Notes under the pieces: generated by a model
The model's database searches: none
What the model saw: the letters and a program-made list of their open reading frames with translations, nothing else
Told to the model about the DNA's origin: nothing
NCBI GenBank assembly: GCA_003141895.1
Contig: PLNT01000011.1
Location: 47,112-111,111, forward strand
Direction: 5' to 3'
DNA length: 64,000 bases
Origin: Bacteroidales bacterium
GTDB lineage: Bacteria > Bacteroidota > Bacteroidia > Bacteroidales > VadinHA17
Part shown: positions 19,495-26,414 of the stretch, piece by piece
Position numbering within the stretch: position 1 is the stretch's first letter
Layout of the letters: each line of letters begins with the position of its first letter
Translations under genes and position numbers: made by a program

Positions 19495-19590
19495 TAGAGT
19501 GCCTAAAGTTTGGAATGCCTAAAGTTAAAAAAACATCCAAACCATATTTAATCACTCTAGGCACTTTAGACACTCTAGACACTTATTTTA
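19495..19590. repeat. short inverted repeat between yraN and yjbR-like genes
   Basis: Two left modules (GAGTGCCTAAAGTTT and AATGCCTAAAGTT) face right modules (CTAGGCACTTTAG and ACACTCTAGACACTT). RNA from either strand could fold into a hairpin. It resembles a transcription pause or a small dispersed palindrome. Confidence 0.45.
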
Positions 19591-19614
19591 AATAATTGAT
19601 TAAAATTAATTTCA

Positions 19615-19935
19615 ATGGACATAGTAACACTCAGGGACTATTGTATCTCAAAAAAAGGATCTACCGAATCCTTTCCATTTGGTGATGACACACTCGTTTT
19701 TAAAGTTAACGGGAAAATATTTGCCCTTGTAAACCTTGATGGTGATCTTAGTATAAACCTTAAATGTGATCCTTCTCTGGCAATTGAACTCAGGGAGAGA
19801 TATTCTTCGGTTACACCCGGATACCATATGAATAAGACGCACTGGAATACTGTTTTAATCGATGGCTCAGTTCCGGATAAAGAAGTGCTTTCGTGGGTTG
19901 ATCATTCTTATGACCTGATTGTAGGGAAGCATTGA
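19615..19935 (+). CDS. MmcQ/YjbR family DNA-binding-like protein
   Basis: 106 residues of the YjbR fold. Visible family features are GSTESFPFGDDTLVFKVNGK, a central NLKCDPSLAIELRE, and the C-terminal PGYHMNKTHWNTV with VPDKEVLSWVDHSYDLI. The family has a CyaY-like fold and is annotated as DNA-binding; its biological role is unclear. The last 35 codons are present again as a detached, diverged copy at 22491-22598, about 2.6 kb downstream, with foreign-looking genes in between. This gene itself looks intact. Confidence 0.85.
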   Translation: MDIVTLRDYCISKKGSTESFPFGDDTLVFKVNGKIFALVNLDGDLSINLKCDPSLAIELRERYSSVTPGYHMNKTHWNTVLIDGSVPDKEVLSWVDHSYDLIVGKH

Positions 19936-20091
19936 ATTCCCAGGTTTCTTTCTTCAAAGAATCAAATTAATAATTACTCTGTTAGTCAAAATAAGGCCAT
20001 GTTGGATAACTTTCTGAGGGTTACTCATTTTATAACCTTCTACCCATGGAAATAATATAGTGTATTATTTAATTGTATTTATGGACCTTTC

Positions 20092-20135
20092 TTCGGATTT
20101 GGGTGGTCAATTTAATCCGGCCAGGTTTGCCCAAG
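20092..20135. repeat. 44-base direct repeat, left copy (insertion-sequence-end-like)
   Basis: Begins TTCGGATTTGGGTGGTCAAT. It aligns without gaps to 21837-21880, in the same orientation, at about 32 of 44 positions by hand count. The GGTGGTCAATTT...CCGG wording resembles the multiple terminal repeats of IS21-family elements; that link is from memory and is inference. The two copies bracket the STAS/ATPase gene. Confidence 0.55.
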
Positions 20136-20207
20136 GTTGTTGGCTCTTCCAATTTAGTGCTACTTATAGTGATTCAAATAGAGTTACAAGTGCTAATAAA
20201 AAAAGAA

Positions 20208-20231
20208 GGACTCCTGTAAATCCAAGAGTCC
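20208..20231 (-). terminator. probable rho-independent terminator
   Basis: A six-base stem (GGACTC/GAGTCC) around a 12-base loop is followed by T-rich sequence on both strands. It most likely ends transcription of the minus-strand gene whose stop is at 20361, about 130 bases upstream of the hairpin. Confidence 0.5.
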
Positions 20232-20360
20232 GTTTTATTATTGTCACGTCTTTAAAAACTAGTTTAAAGACTAAAGAAATTCATCTTAATGGTGCAAATG
20301 TAATATTTCCTAGTTAATTACACAATAAAGGTACCACTTATTTCTTAATTATATCTATAA

Positions 20361-21623
20361 TTAGATGTTCCCAAGTCTTTTTTTTAAAGAAGATTCAAAA
20401 ATGAGCTGAATACTTTTATTCATATTAACAATTTGGAAAATGGATTGGAATTGATAAAACCCAATTTCATCGATTAATTTTCCTATCAATTCATCCGCAA
20501 ATGAGGAAGAAATTATCCCGACATCAGCAAAATCAATGAAAATTTTGGACTTATTAGCATTGTAAATATTTATTAGTTCATTTTTCATAAGTAATCCGGA
20601 TTCTCTTGTTCCCGTGCCTGAGCCAACATCCGCAATTCTATAAATTATTTCCCCGAAATCTCCTATCATGTTTTCAATGAACATGTCAGTTACATAGTTC
20701 CCGTGTAAGGCATCTTTTAAGGAAATTTCTTTGTCCAAGTTTAAGCTAAAGGAAATGGTTGTGGATTGGTTGATCCTATTCAAAATAACAATTTCATTAC
20801 TTGTTTTGGCAATTTTCCCATGCTTTGAGAAGAATACACCCCCCTTTGCCGATATGATAGATAGATTGCCTTCATTTTGTGAAGTAATATTAAAAAGCCC
20901 CCAAAGCCCATTACCTTGTCCAATCTTTTTATCTCTTGTAACACCTTCCTTTATACAAAGAGCAATAGCATCTACTGCTGATTTAGGTTTGAAAGTTGAT
21001 TTTAAAAGCGTTTTGTAGATACCATAGCCATAATCATATATACAAACATTTAAACGATTACTTTTTTTATCAAGTTGGGCCAAGACAAAACCCTTACCCA
21101 TACCAGAGTGTTGAATTACGTTATCCATTACCTCGTTAGTGGCCCAAATAACACCGTTAATAACCCCCTCTTTACAGACAATAGTTCTTCTTAAAGAAGA
21201 GGTAAAAGATGTTACTAACTGGTTAATCTCATCAGAATTAGAGAATGTCCAAATTTTATCTAGAGTATTTGTTAAACGACCAATACTTGCATCAGATACC
21301 TGTTTGGGGCTGTTGAAATTTGAGTGCCTGAGATAACTATTAAGATTCATAAACTTAAATTGAACACCTTCTTTCTCCTTAAAATAATTGATTACCCCTA
21401 CTATAGGTACTGTTGGGATTGGACTTACATGTCTTACATTGGAACAATCAATAATTATTTCTTTATGATTGAATTTGTAAACCAACCTTTGAATTGAAGT
21501 AATGAATTCAAGTACCAAATGTTGGTTGGTAAGATTACCAGGTATAATAATATTGTCCTCAATAATTGAATTGAATTTCTTAATATAATTTCTCTTGGAA
21601 TCTTGTGGTTCATTTGAAACCAT
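20361..21623 (-). CDS. STAS-like / GHKL ATPase / STAS-like (DUF4325) fusion protein
   Basis: 420 residues. Residues ~30-95 look like a STAS-type fold (HKEIIIDCSNVRHVSP). Residues ~150-270 form a GHKL ATP-binding domain with an N box (ATNEVMDNVIQHSG), a G1 box (IYDYGYGIY) and a G2-like GQGNGLWGLF. Residues ~300-420 match the STAS-like DUF4325 pattern, with FIDFADVGIISSSFADELIG. There is no His-phosphorylation helix, receiver or transmembrane segment, so it is not a standard histidine kinase. It is more like an anti-sigma-factor-type kinase joined to its own STAS partner domains. It stands alone between two 44-base direct repeats and has AT-rich, foreign-looking codon use. The function is unknown. 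Confidence 0.7.
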   Translation of the reverse strand: MVSNEPQDSKRNYIKKFNSIIEDNIIIPGNLTNQHLVLEFITSIQRLVYKFNHKEIIIDCSNVRHVSPIPTVPIVGVINYFKEKEGVQFKFMNLNSYLRHSNFNSPKQVSDASIGRLTNTLDKIWTFSNSDEINQLVTSFTSSLRRTIVCKEGVINGVIWATNEVMDNVIQHSGMGKGFVLAQLDKKSNRLNVCIYDYGYGIYKTLLKSTFKPKSAVDAIALCIKEGVTRDKKIGQGNGLWGLFNITSQNEGNLSIISAKGGVFFSKHGKIAKTSNEIVILNRINQSTTISFSLNLDKEISLKDALHGNYVTDMFIENMIGDFGEIIYRIADVGSGTGTRESGLLMKNELINIYNANKSKIFIDFADVGIISSSFADELIGKLIDEIGFYQFQSIFQIVNMNKSIQLIFESSLKKRLGNI

Positions 21624-21993
21624 AATATGGACTAATTTGATATTATTTCAATCATACAAGTAGTTTAGTAATCTATGTTCATCAAATATACATAAGAAAG
21701 TTAAGGCTGACAAAGCGAACTATATAAGAGTAAGAACTGGGGTTAAAATTAGCTCTTGGATAATTAACCCTAAACTCTTAACCAATAGAAGGTCATCCCA
21801 CAATTAAAATGTGTGATTAAACGTCAAGTATTTTATTTCGGATTTTGGTAGTCAATTTACATTGGCCAACTATTGTCAAGCCCAATGTTTTTTCTTCATT
21901 ATGATTATTGTGTTTTAGAGTAAAGTATAGGTGTATATTTGAGATCTTTATAATAAATAAACTTTCATGTTGAAAATTAAAAAATTAAATTTT
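21624..21993. other. AT-rich spacer with repeat copy and promoter-like box
   Basis: It contains the start region of the minus-strand STAS gene, the right copy of the 44-base direct repeat (21837-21880), and TATATTTG at 21934-21941, which fits a Bacteroidota -7 box for the small HTH gene downstream. No gene is seen. Confidence 0.5.
21837..21880. repeat. 44-base direct repeat, right copy (insertion-sequence-end-like)
   Basis: Begins TTCGGATTTTGGTAGTCAAT. It matches the left copy at 20092-20135 without gaps at about 73% of positions; the first 9 bases are identical. The two copies are about 1.7 kb apart with the STAS/ATPase gene between them. Confidence 0.55.
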
Positions 21994-22221
21994 ATGAATA
22001 AAGCAGAGGAAAAGGAGGAGCTAACGCTACAGACTGTCCCCAAAGCAGTGAATTATCTAATAAATGAGATTGCAGAAATGCGTGTTTTGCTTGAGCGTGT
22101 CGAATCACAACTTGGACTTGGTGTCGACAAACACCGCCCTATTGGGATTGAAGATGCATGCAGAATATTAATTCAAACAAAAAATGGGCTCAATAAAATG
22201 ATCCGAAATAATTCAGCCTGA
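21994..22221 (+). CDS. small HTH_17/excisionase-like protein, apparently truncated
   Basis: 75 residues from the ATG at 21994; an in-frame ATG at 21967 would add nine lysine-rich residues. The layout matches Bacteroidota excisionase/MerR-type HTH proteins: LQTVPKAVNYLINEIAEM, then a coiled ERVESQL linker, then IGIEDACRILIQTKNGLNKM as the helix-turn-helix. In full-length relatives the recognition helix is followed by a beta wing of the type IPyykrGkklyF. Here the frame stops just after the helix, so the wing is missing. A promoter-like TATATTTG lies 53 bases upstream. It may be a decayed excisionase left by a mobile element. Confidence 0.5.
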   Translation: MNKAEEKEELTLQTVPKAVNYLINEIAEMRVLLERVESQLGLGVDKHRPIGIEDACRILIQTKNGLNKMIRNNSA

Positions 22222-22490
22222 ATGTCCTAAGAAAAATACTTGGGATTATTCAAATTATTCGAGTACTCCTCAGCCTTCATTTTGGTCAAATCCATACCGC
22301 AAATGGAGACAATGAAAGAAAGATCTATATTTGGGACTATTATTACAAAAGTGGACTCCTATTCGCCTTGACTTTGGTTCTGATTATTTGATTTACGAGC
22401 TATATAAAAATAATAAAACTACTTTTATTAATCTAATTTGTAATTATCTTCCTGAATTTCAAATATTTATATAGTATAGTTAAATATTAC
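22222..22490. other. AT-rich spacer, no gene recognised
   Basis: All frames are broken by stops. Fragments such as TTTTGGTCAAATCCATACCG at 22283-22302 faintly recall the 44-base repeats but the match is weak. It is probably decayed sequence at the edge of the scar region. Confidence 0.4.
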
Positions 22491-22598
22491 ATGAATAAGA
22501 AACATTGGAATACAATAAATCTTGATGGCAAAGTGCCTGATAAAGAGGTGTTTTCGTGGATCGATCATTCTTATGAACTAATTAAAGCAAGAAAGTAG
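22491..22598 (+). pseudogene. detached 3' fragment of a YjbR/MmcQ-like gene
   Basis: The 35-codon frame MNKKHWNT...VPDKEVFSWIDHSYEL followed by TAG aligns without gaps to the last 35 codons of the intact yjbR-like gene (19828-19935). By hand count about 77 of 108 bases and 23 of 35 residues are identical. The upstream two-thirds of the gene is absent. In intact family members this segment is the C-terminal end and the methionine is internal, so this is a remnant and not a small gene. It shows that the 2.5 kb between the two copies was inserted, duplicated or recombined. Confidence 0.8.
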
Positions 22599-22684
22599 CC
22601 TAAAGAATCAGAACTATTGAACTTCGAACAAAAATTCAAAATTCTTAATCTATTTGTCCAAATGTTCTTACTTCAAAAAACATC

Positions 22685-23506
22685 TTAAAAGGTCATCCCT
22701 ATCCGGAATGATAACAATTTCTGTGTGATCACATTCGATGGCTGATTTCCATTATCTGTGGTAACATCAAATAAGTTATTTTCAAATCCAATACCAACAA
22801 TAAAGTTATTATTACCTGCGAGTGGATATTCCATTCCAGCCATTAAATGGAACGAAAGGTTGAATGTATTCAGTTCAGGCAAAGCATTACCTCCTTTTAT
22901 GTTGAGTAATGGTATGTCTGCCCTGCCTCCAACTACAATTTTTGGAGCGAATCCAACATCTGTAAAAAATCTCCCGTAACCGATCTGGTTTGTCTGGAGT
23001 TTTATTCCCAGAGGTATGGAGAGATAGGTTATTCTATATGTAATTGCTTCTCCGGGCGGGACGGTAAGAATCGAACCGCTGTAATCTTTCAGCTCGAAAT
23101 GGGTGGTCTCTCTGTTGATAAGTCTTCCGCCGGCTTTAATAATATCTATCCCTGAAGAAAAGGAATAGTTGGGACTAAAATACCTGTTATATGAAATGCC
23201 GAAATTAAATCCGGGAACTACGCCATCATTGCGTGTATCATAACTGTCGGTTGAAAACCAGCTGATCAGAGGATCAAAATGAAGACTGAAGCTTATGAAA
23301 GGATGAAAGCCGTCCGTGGGAATATTTGGGTTATAACCTTGACGATAACCTGGTGAAGGAGGAACCGGAACAATGACTGAACGATAAGGTGGCATACGCA
23401 ACCAGGGAGTATAACCTTGCTGGGCATTTATATTCCGGCACATTAATATCAAAAAAACAGCAATTATTGCTTTAATCGTTCTGGTTGCATGTATATTGCA
23501 TTTCAT
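22685..23506 (-). CDS. outer-membrane beta-barrel protein of unknown function
   Basis: 273 residues. An N-terminal signal peptide (IKAIIAVFLILMCRNINAQ) precedes a short proline-rich segment (PWLRMPPYRS). About eight amphipathic strands of the PorT/OMP_b-brl type follow, ending in LLSFRIGMTF with a terminal aromatic residue. Phrases such as GFNFGISYNRYFSP and YLSIPLGIKLQTNQIG are typical of small Bacteroidota barrels. It has no close operon partner: the next gene upstream on this strand ends about 360 bases away, and a pseudogene lies between. The role cannot be inferred beyond an outer-membrane location. Confidence 0.65.
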   Translation of the reverse strand: MKCNIHATRTIKAIIAVFLILMCRNINAQQGYTPWLRMPPYRSVIVPVPPSPGYRQGYNPNIPTDGFHPFISFSLHFDPLISWFSTDSYDTRNDGVVPGFNFGISYNRYFSPNYSFSSGIDIIKAGGRLINRETTHFELKDYSGSILTVPPGEAITYRITYLSIPLGIKLQTNQIGYGRFFTDVGFAPKIVVGGRADIPLLNIKGGNALPELNTFNLSFHLMAGMEYPLAGNNNFIVGIGFENNLFDVTTDNGNQPSNVITQKLLSFRIGMTF

Positions 23507-23734
23507 TGTTTAAAAGATTAGTCAAATCATCAGTTAAAACCTGGCAGACCTATTAGTAATGGCAAATACCATACCAAGTTTTAGTGTTGATTAAATAGTG
23601 AACCCTTTCGATCCCAAATTAAAAGTTAAATGGGTAAATTAATCAATATTGTTTTCCGTTAATTTTTCTGGTTTAGCATTTAAAATTTCTTAAACATTTA
23701 ATTCCCCAAAACAATATCAATAAACTTTAATGTT

Positions 23735-23865
23735 ATGAAAAGCCGTATAGTACTGGTCTTTATCCTGTCACTGGTCATTGCGCCATCGTTTTCGCAAAAA
23801 AAATCGCCATTATGATCAATAAAAACTCACTTCCTTCGTCAATAAAGACAAAACTCGGATTATAA
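23735..23865 (+). pseudogene. frameshifted, truncated secreted-protein remnant
   Basis: A good signal peptide, MKSRIVLVFILSLVIAPSFS, is followed by QKKSPL and a stop at 23815. The shift occurs in a run of eight A bases. One extra A would continue the frame as QKKIAIMINKNSL... to a stop at 23863-23865. The phrase IAIMINKNS resembles the mature N-terminus of phosphate-binding-protein-like (PstS-type) proteins, but the rest of such a protein is absent. I read it as a decayed gene start; a short secreted peptide is a less likely alternative. Confidence 0.45.
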
Positions 23866-23869
23866 CCTC

Positions 23870-24868
23870 CTATTCAACCAGAAGGTTACATCCTCTAATA
23901 TCAGAATTATCGAATCTCCCCAGAACTTCAAACCCACCATCCTCATGAAGTTTTCCCAGATCACCGGTCGCAATGAAAGAACATGAGTTAAAATTCGCCA
24001 GGTCTATTATATTAATTCCTCCTGTGTTAGCAGGCTCTTTATAGAGTGTAAGCGGATCCAGAGGATCTCGGATAAATATCTTTAACCATGCAGGACAATA
24101 AAATATCCCATCCCTTTTTGAGTAAGCCTGACTTAATAATTCAGTCATGCCATATTCTGAATGAATAAATGGCACATTCAGTCTTTCTTTAAGTATGGAA
24201 TGAAGTTCAACGCGCGTCAATTCTTTTCTTCTTCCTTTCATTCCCCCTGTCTCCATCACAATCACTTCTGAAAAATCCGGTGAATATTTTTCTGCAAGAT
24301 CAAGTAAAGCAAAACTTACACCTAACAAAAGAATTTTCTGTTTTTCAGATTTTGCCCTAATTATTGTAGCTATTAAATCTTCTACGTTATTCCTATAGAA
24401 TCCACTTAAAGAATTCTTGCTTTTGTTGATCAGATATTCAGTCATATAAACAAGAGATGAGCCCTCTCTCTCTACATATGAGGGAAGAAGAGCTGCTATA
24501 AGATATTCTTCAGGATTGCCATAAAACATTTTGAAAGTTCTCAGGAAACTCTCTTCATACAGATAAAGATCATTAATATAATGTTTCGCCCTGGTTGTGG
24601 CCGTTGTTCCGCTACTTTCAAAAATCTTTACAAGAGGTAAATTGCCTGTTATTATTTTATGTCTCTTAAAAAATTCAACAGGAAGGAATGGGATGTCATA
24701 AAGAGTGTTTATATCAGAACGATCTTTGCGGAGACTATTTACAAAATTCTTATAGACAGAATTATTATTATATTGATAATCAAAGATATCAAGAGCCGTT
24801 TCACAAAAATCTTCTTGATTTTTAATATTGAATACCCGCTTTTGCAGATCCTGCAAATCCAACATCAT
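23870..24868 (-). CDS. LuxE-like acyl-protein synthetase / acyltransferase
   Basis: 332 residues. The adenylate-forming-like core has a phosphate-binding FESSGTTATTRAKH. VVMETGGMKGRRKELTR and IHSEYGMTELLSQAY follow, with TGDLGKLHEDGGFEVLGRFDN near the end. This is the LuxE/acyl-protein synthetase family pattern, in which the enzyme activates an acyl group and passes it to a protein or thiol carrier. No lux genes are present, so light production is not implied. Its start overlaps the stop of the upstream lipoprotein gene by four bases, so the two are coupled. Related proteins in Bacteroidota often stand alone and their substrate is unsettled. Confidence 0.8.
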   Translation of the reverse strand: MMLDLQDLQKRVFNIKNQEDFCETALDIFDYQYNNNSVYKNFVNSLRKDRSDINTLYDIPFLPVEFFKRHKIITGNLPLVKIFESSGTTATTRAKHYINDLYLYEESFLRTFKMFYGNPEEYLIAALLPSYVEREGSSLVYMTEYLINKSKNSLSGFYRNNVEDLIATIIRAKSEKQKILLLGVSFALLDLAEKYSPDFSEVIVMETGGMKGRRKELTRVELHSILKERLNVPFIHSEYGMTELLSQAYSKRDGIFYCPAWLKIFIRDPLDPLTLYKEPANTGGINIIDLANFNSCSFIATGDLGKLHEDGGFEVLGRFDNSDIRGCNLLVE

Positions 24869-25392
24869 TTAGGAAAGGTTGAAGAGCCATCAGGCTGATA
24901 GACCCATTGAAAAGTACATTCTCCATAAGCAATGCTTGACCTGGTCTCATTCACAGTACTAACAATCCTTATTTTTGTATAGTTCCCGGTTCCTGATTTA
25001 TATATCCACACCTGGTTATCATTAATAGGATCTGCCATATCCTGCCATTGGGTCACAGTGACTGTTTTCAGATCATCAAAAGCAGATTGAGCACCAGCTG
25101 CATCGGTAAAAACTCCTACTTTGTAAAATGATGGGGTAAGATTATTAGACTGAAGTGTTAAACGCGGTGTAACATTATCAATATTAACATAGAGAGTAAT
25201 GTCTGGTCCAGTACCCGGGTAAGTCTTAACCAGCTTTGCACCCGAAAATAAAAATCCATAATTATAATACGTTGTACCGAAATAAGTAATGTTATCAATT
25301 GTATCTATTCCGGAAGTCCGGGTTGCTTCTTTTTTAGTACACCCAGAAAGAATTGAAATTATTGCCAGAAAAAGGACTAAATGTCTTTTCAT
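24865..25392 (-). CDS. lipoprotein of unknown function
   Basis: 175 residues. A lipoprotein signal peptide (MKRHLVLFLAIISILSGC) places the lipidated cysteine at residue 18. The mature part has beta-rich, tyrosine-rich stretches (ITYFGTTYYNYGFLFSGA) and a C-terminal GECTFQWVYQPDGSS. I recognise no family. It overlaps the start of the LuxE-like gene by four bases, which is unusual for an envelope lipoprotein next to a cytoplasmic acyl-activating enzyme. The lipoprotein call is firm, the function is unknown. Confidence 0.7.
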   Translation of the reverse strand: MKRHLVLFLAIISILSGCTKKEATRTSGIDTIDNITYFGTTYYNYGFLFSGAKLVKTYPGTGPDITLYVNIDNVTPRLTLQSNNLTPSFYKVGVFTDAAGAQSAFDDLKTVTVTQWQDMADPINDNQVWIYKSGTGNYTKIRIVSTVNETRSSIAYGECTFQWVYQPDGSSTFPK

Positions 25393-25657
25393 AATGCAAA
25401 GATAGTGCTTTTGAAATATTTCCAGAATAGAGTATGTTAAGTTTTATTGCTTAAAAAAATTTCATTAGTTCTTGTTCCGGTTTCCCTTTTCAGATATTAA
25501 TGTATTTCATACACTAATTATGTATTTTCATTCTGGGATTTGTTCATTTAATCAAAAAACATCATCTCGTTAAAGGTTAAAGATTTGCATATCTCATTTA
25601 TTATTTCCATTTTTAACTATTAACCTGATTCTATTCATTGCAATTTTTTTTCTACTG
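25393..25657. other. AT-rich divergent intergenic region, no gene seen
   Basis: It separates the minus-strand lipoprotein gene from the plus-strand caspase operon and must hold promoters for both. No single box is convincing. No RNA gene is visible. Confidence 0.4.
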
Positions 25658-26413
25658 ATGAAAAAAACAACATTTTGTTGCATTTTTACATTAATTTTTT
25701 CAGGATGCTGTGCCCAGGGGACATACCTGATTTCCCGACCCGAGCTTTCTTTAAGTAATAACATCCTGACAATAAAATATGATATCTCTGGATGTGGCAG
25801 AGGTGAATATGTCGATATTTCTCTGATCCTTGTTACCTCCAAAGGAGATACTTTAAGACCAAGATATATTACCGGAGATATTGGAAACATGATTTCATGC
25901 GGTCTTCGCAAAAGCATTCAATGGAATCTTGAAAAAGATAAGGTGGTGATCAATGAAGATATTGAAGCATTTATCAGAGGAGTAAAGTCAGCCCCTGTTA
26001 ATATGAGTTTACCTGGACCTAAAAAGATATCCAGGGGAAATGTGATATTATCTTCAGTTTTCGTTCCGGGTCTTGGTCAGATGAAGGCTTCAGGGAACCC
26101 TATTCATCTGGTTTTTAGTGGTATCGTATATGGTAGCCTGGTAGGCTCTTTATACTTTACTTTAAAAGCAAATGATTTCAAGAAGAAGTACAACAATGCC
26201 AGCGGGAAAGTACGGGATGATATGTTTAACAAATGGCAAAATAGTTATGATTTGTCAAAGGACCTGATTTATTGTTCTGCTGGGGCATGGGTTGCCAATT
26301 TAATATGGTCGGCGGTTATCCCAATCAGGACAACTACGGTTAAAAATCTGAAAGTAAGTATTTTACCATCTTTTCACAATAACCTTCTAGTTTCAGCAAA
26401 ATGGACTTTTTAA
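25658..26413 (+). CDS. secreted beta-sandwich protein with C-terminal membrane segments, first gene of the caspase operon
   Basis: 251 residues. A signal peptide (KKTTFCCIFTLIFSGCCAQ) is followed by a ~90-residue beta-sandwich. Its layout (NNILTIKYDISG, VDISLILVTSKGDTL, YITGDIGNMISCGLRKSIQWN) matches a domain often found in front of Bacteroidota caspase or FISUMP proteins. The C-terminal half holds FVPGLGQMKASGNP and hydrophobic stretches (LVFSGIVYGSLVGSLYF and YCSAGAWVANLIWSAVIP), similar to DUF5683-type membrane proteins. A cysteine pair in FSGCC could be a lipobox instead of a plain signal cleavage site. The next gene starts one base after the stop, so they form one operon. No catalytic residues are recognised. 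Confidence 0.6.
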   Translation: MKKTTFCCIFTLIFSGCCAQGTYLISRPELSLSNNILTIKYDISGCGRGEYVDISLILVTSKGDTLRPRYITGDIGNMISCGLRKSIQWNLEKDKVVINEDIEAFIRGVKSAPVNMSLPGPKKISRGNVILSSVFVPGLGQMKASGNPIHLVFSGIVYGSLVGSLYFTLKANDFKKKYNNASGKVRDDMFNKWQNSYDLSKDLIYCSAGAWVANLIWSAVIPIRTTTVKNLKVSILPSFHNNLLVSAKWTF

Positions 26414-26414
26414 A

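Larger units (their letters stand above)
19936..20360. other. gene-poor spacer with repeat and terminator, no convincing gene
   Basis: The stretch holds one copy of the 44-base direct repeat (20092-20135) and a hairpin (20208-20231). An open frame at 20060-20317 has no recognisable domain, crosses both elements and is rejected as a gene. The composition is more AT-rich than the neighbouring genes. Confidence 0.6.

Noticed and set aside
20060-20317. An 85-residue open frame on the plus strand downstream of the yjbR-like gene
   Set aside because: It crosses the 44-base repeat and a terminator hairpin, has no domain-like pattern, and its composition is that of spacer DNA.
25594-25917. A 107-residue antisense frame over the start of the caspase operon
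   Set aside because: It overlaps the signal peptide and first domain of a better-supported gene and has no recognisable features.
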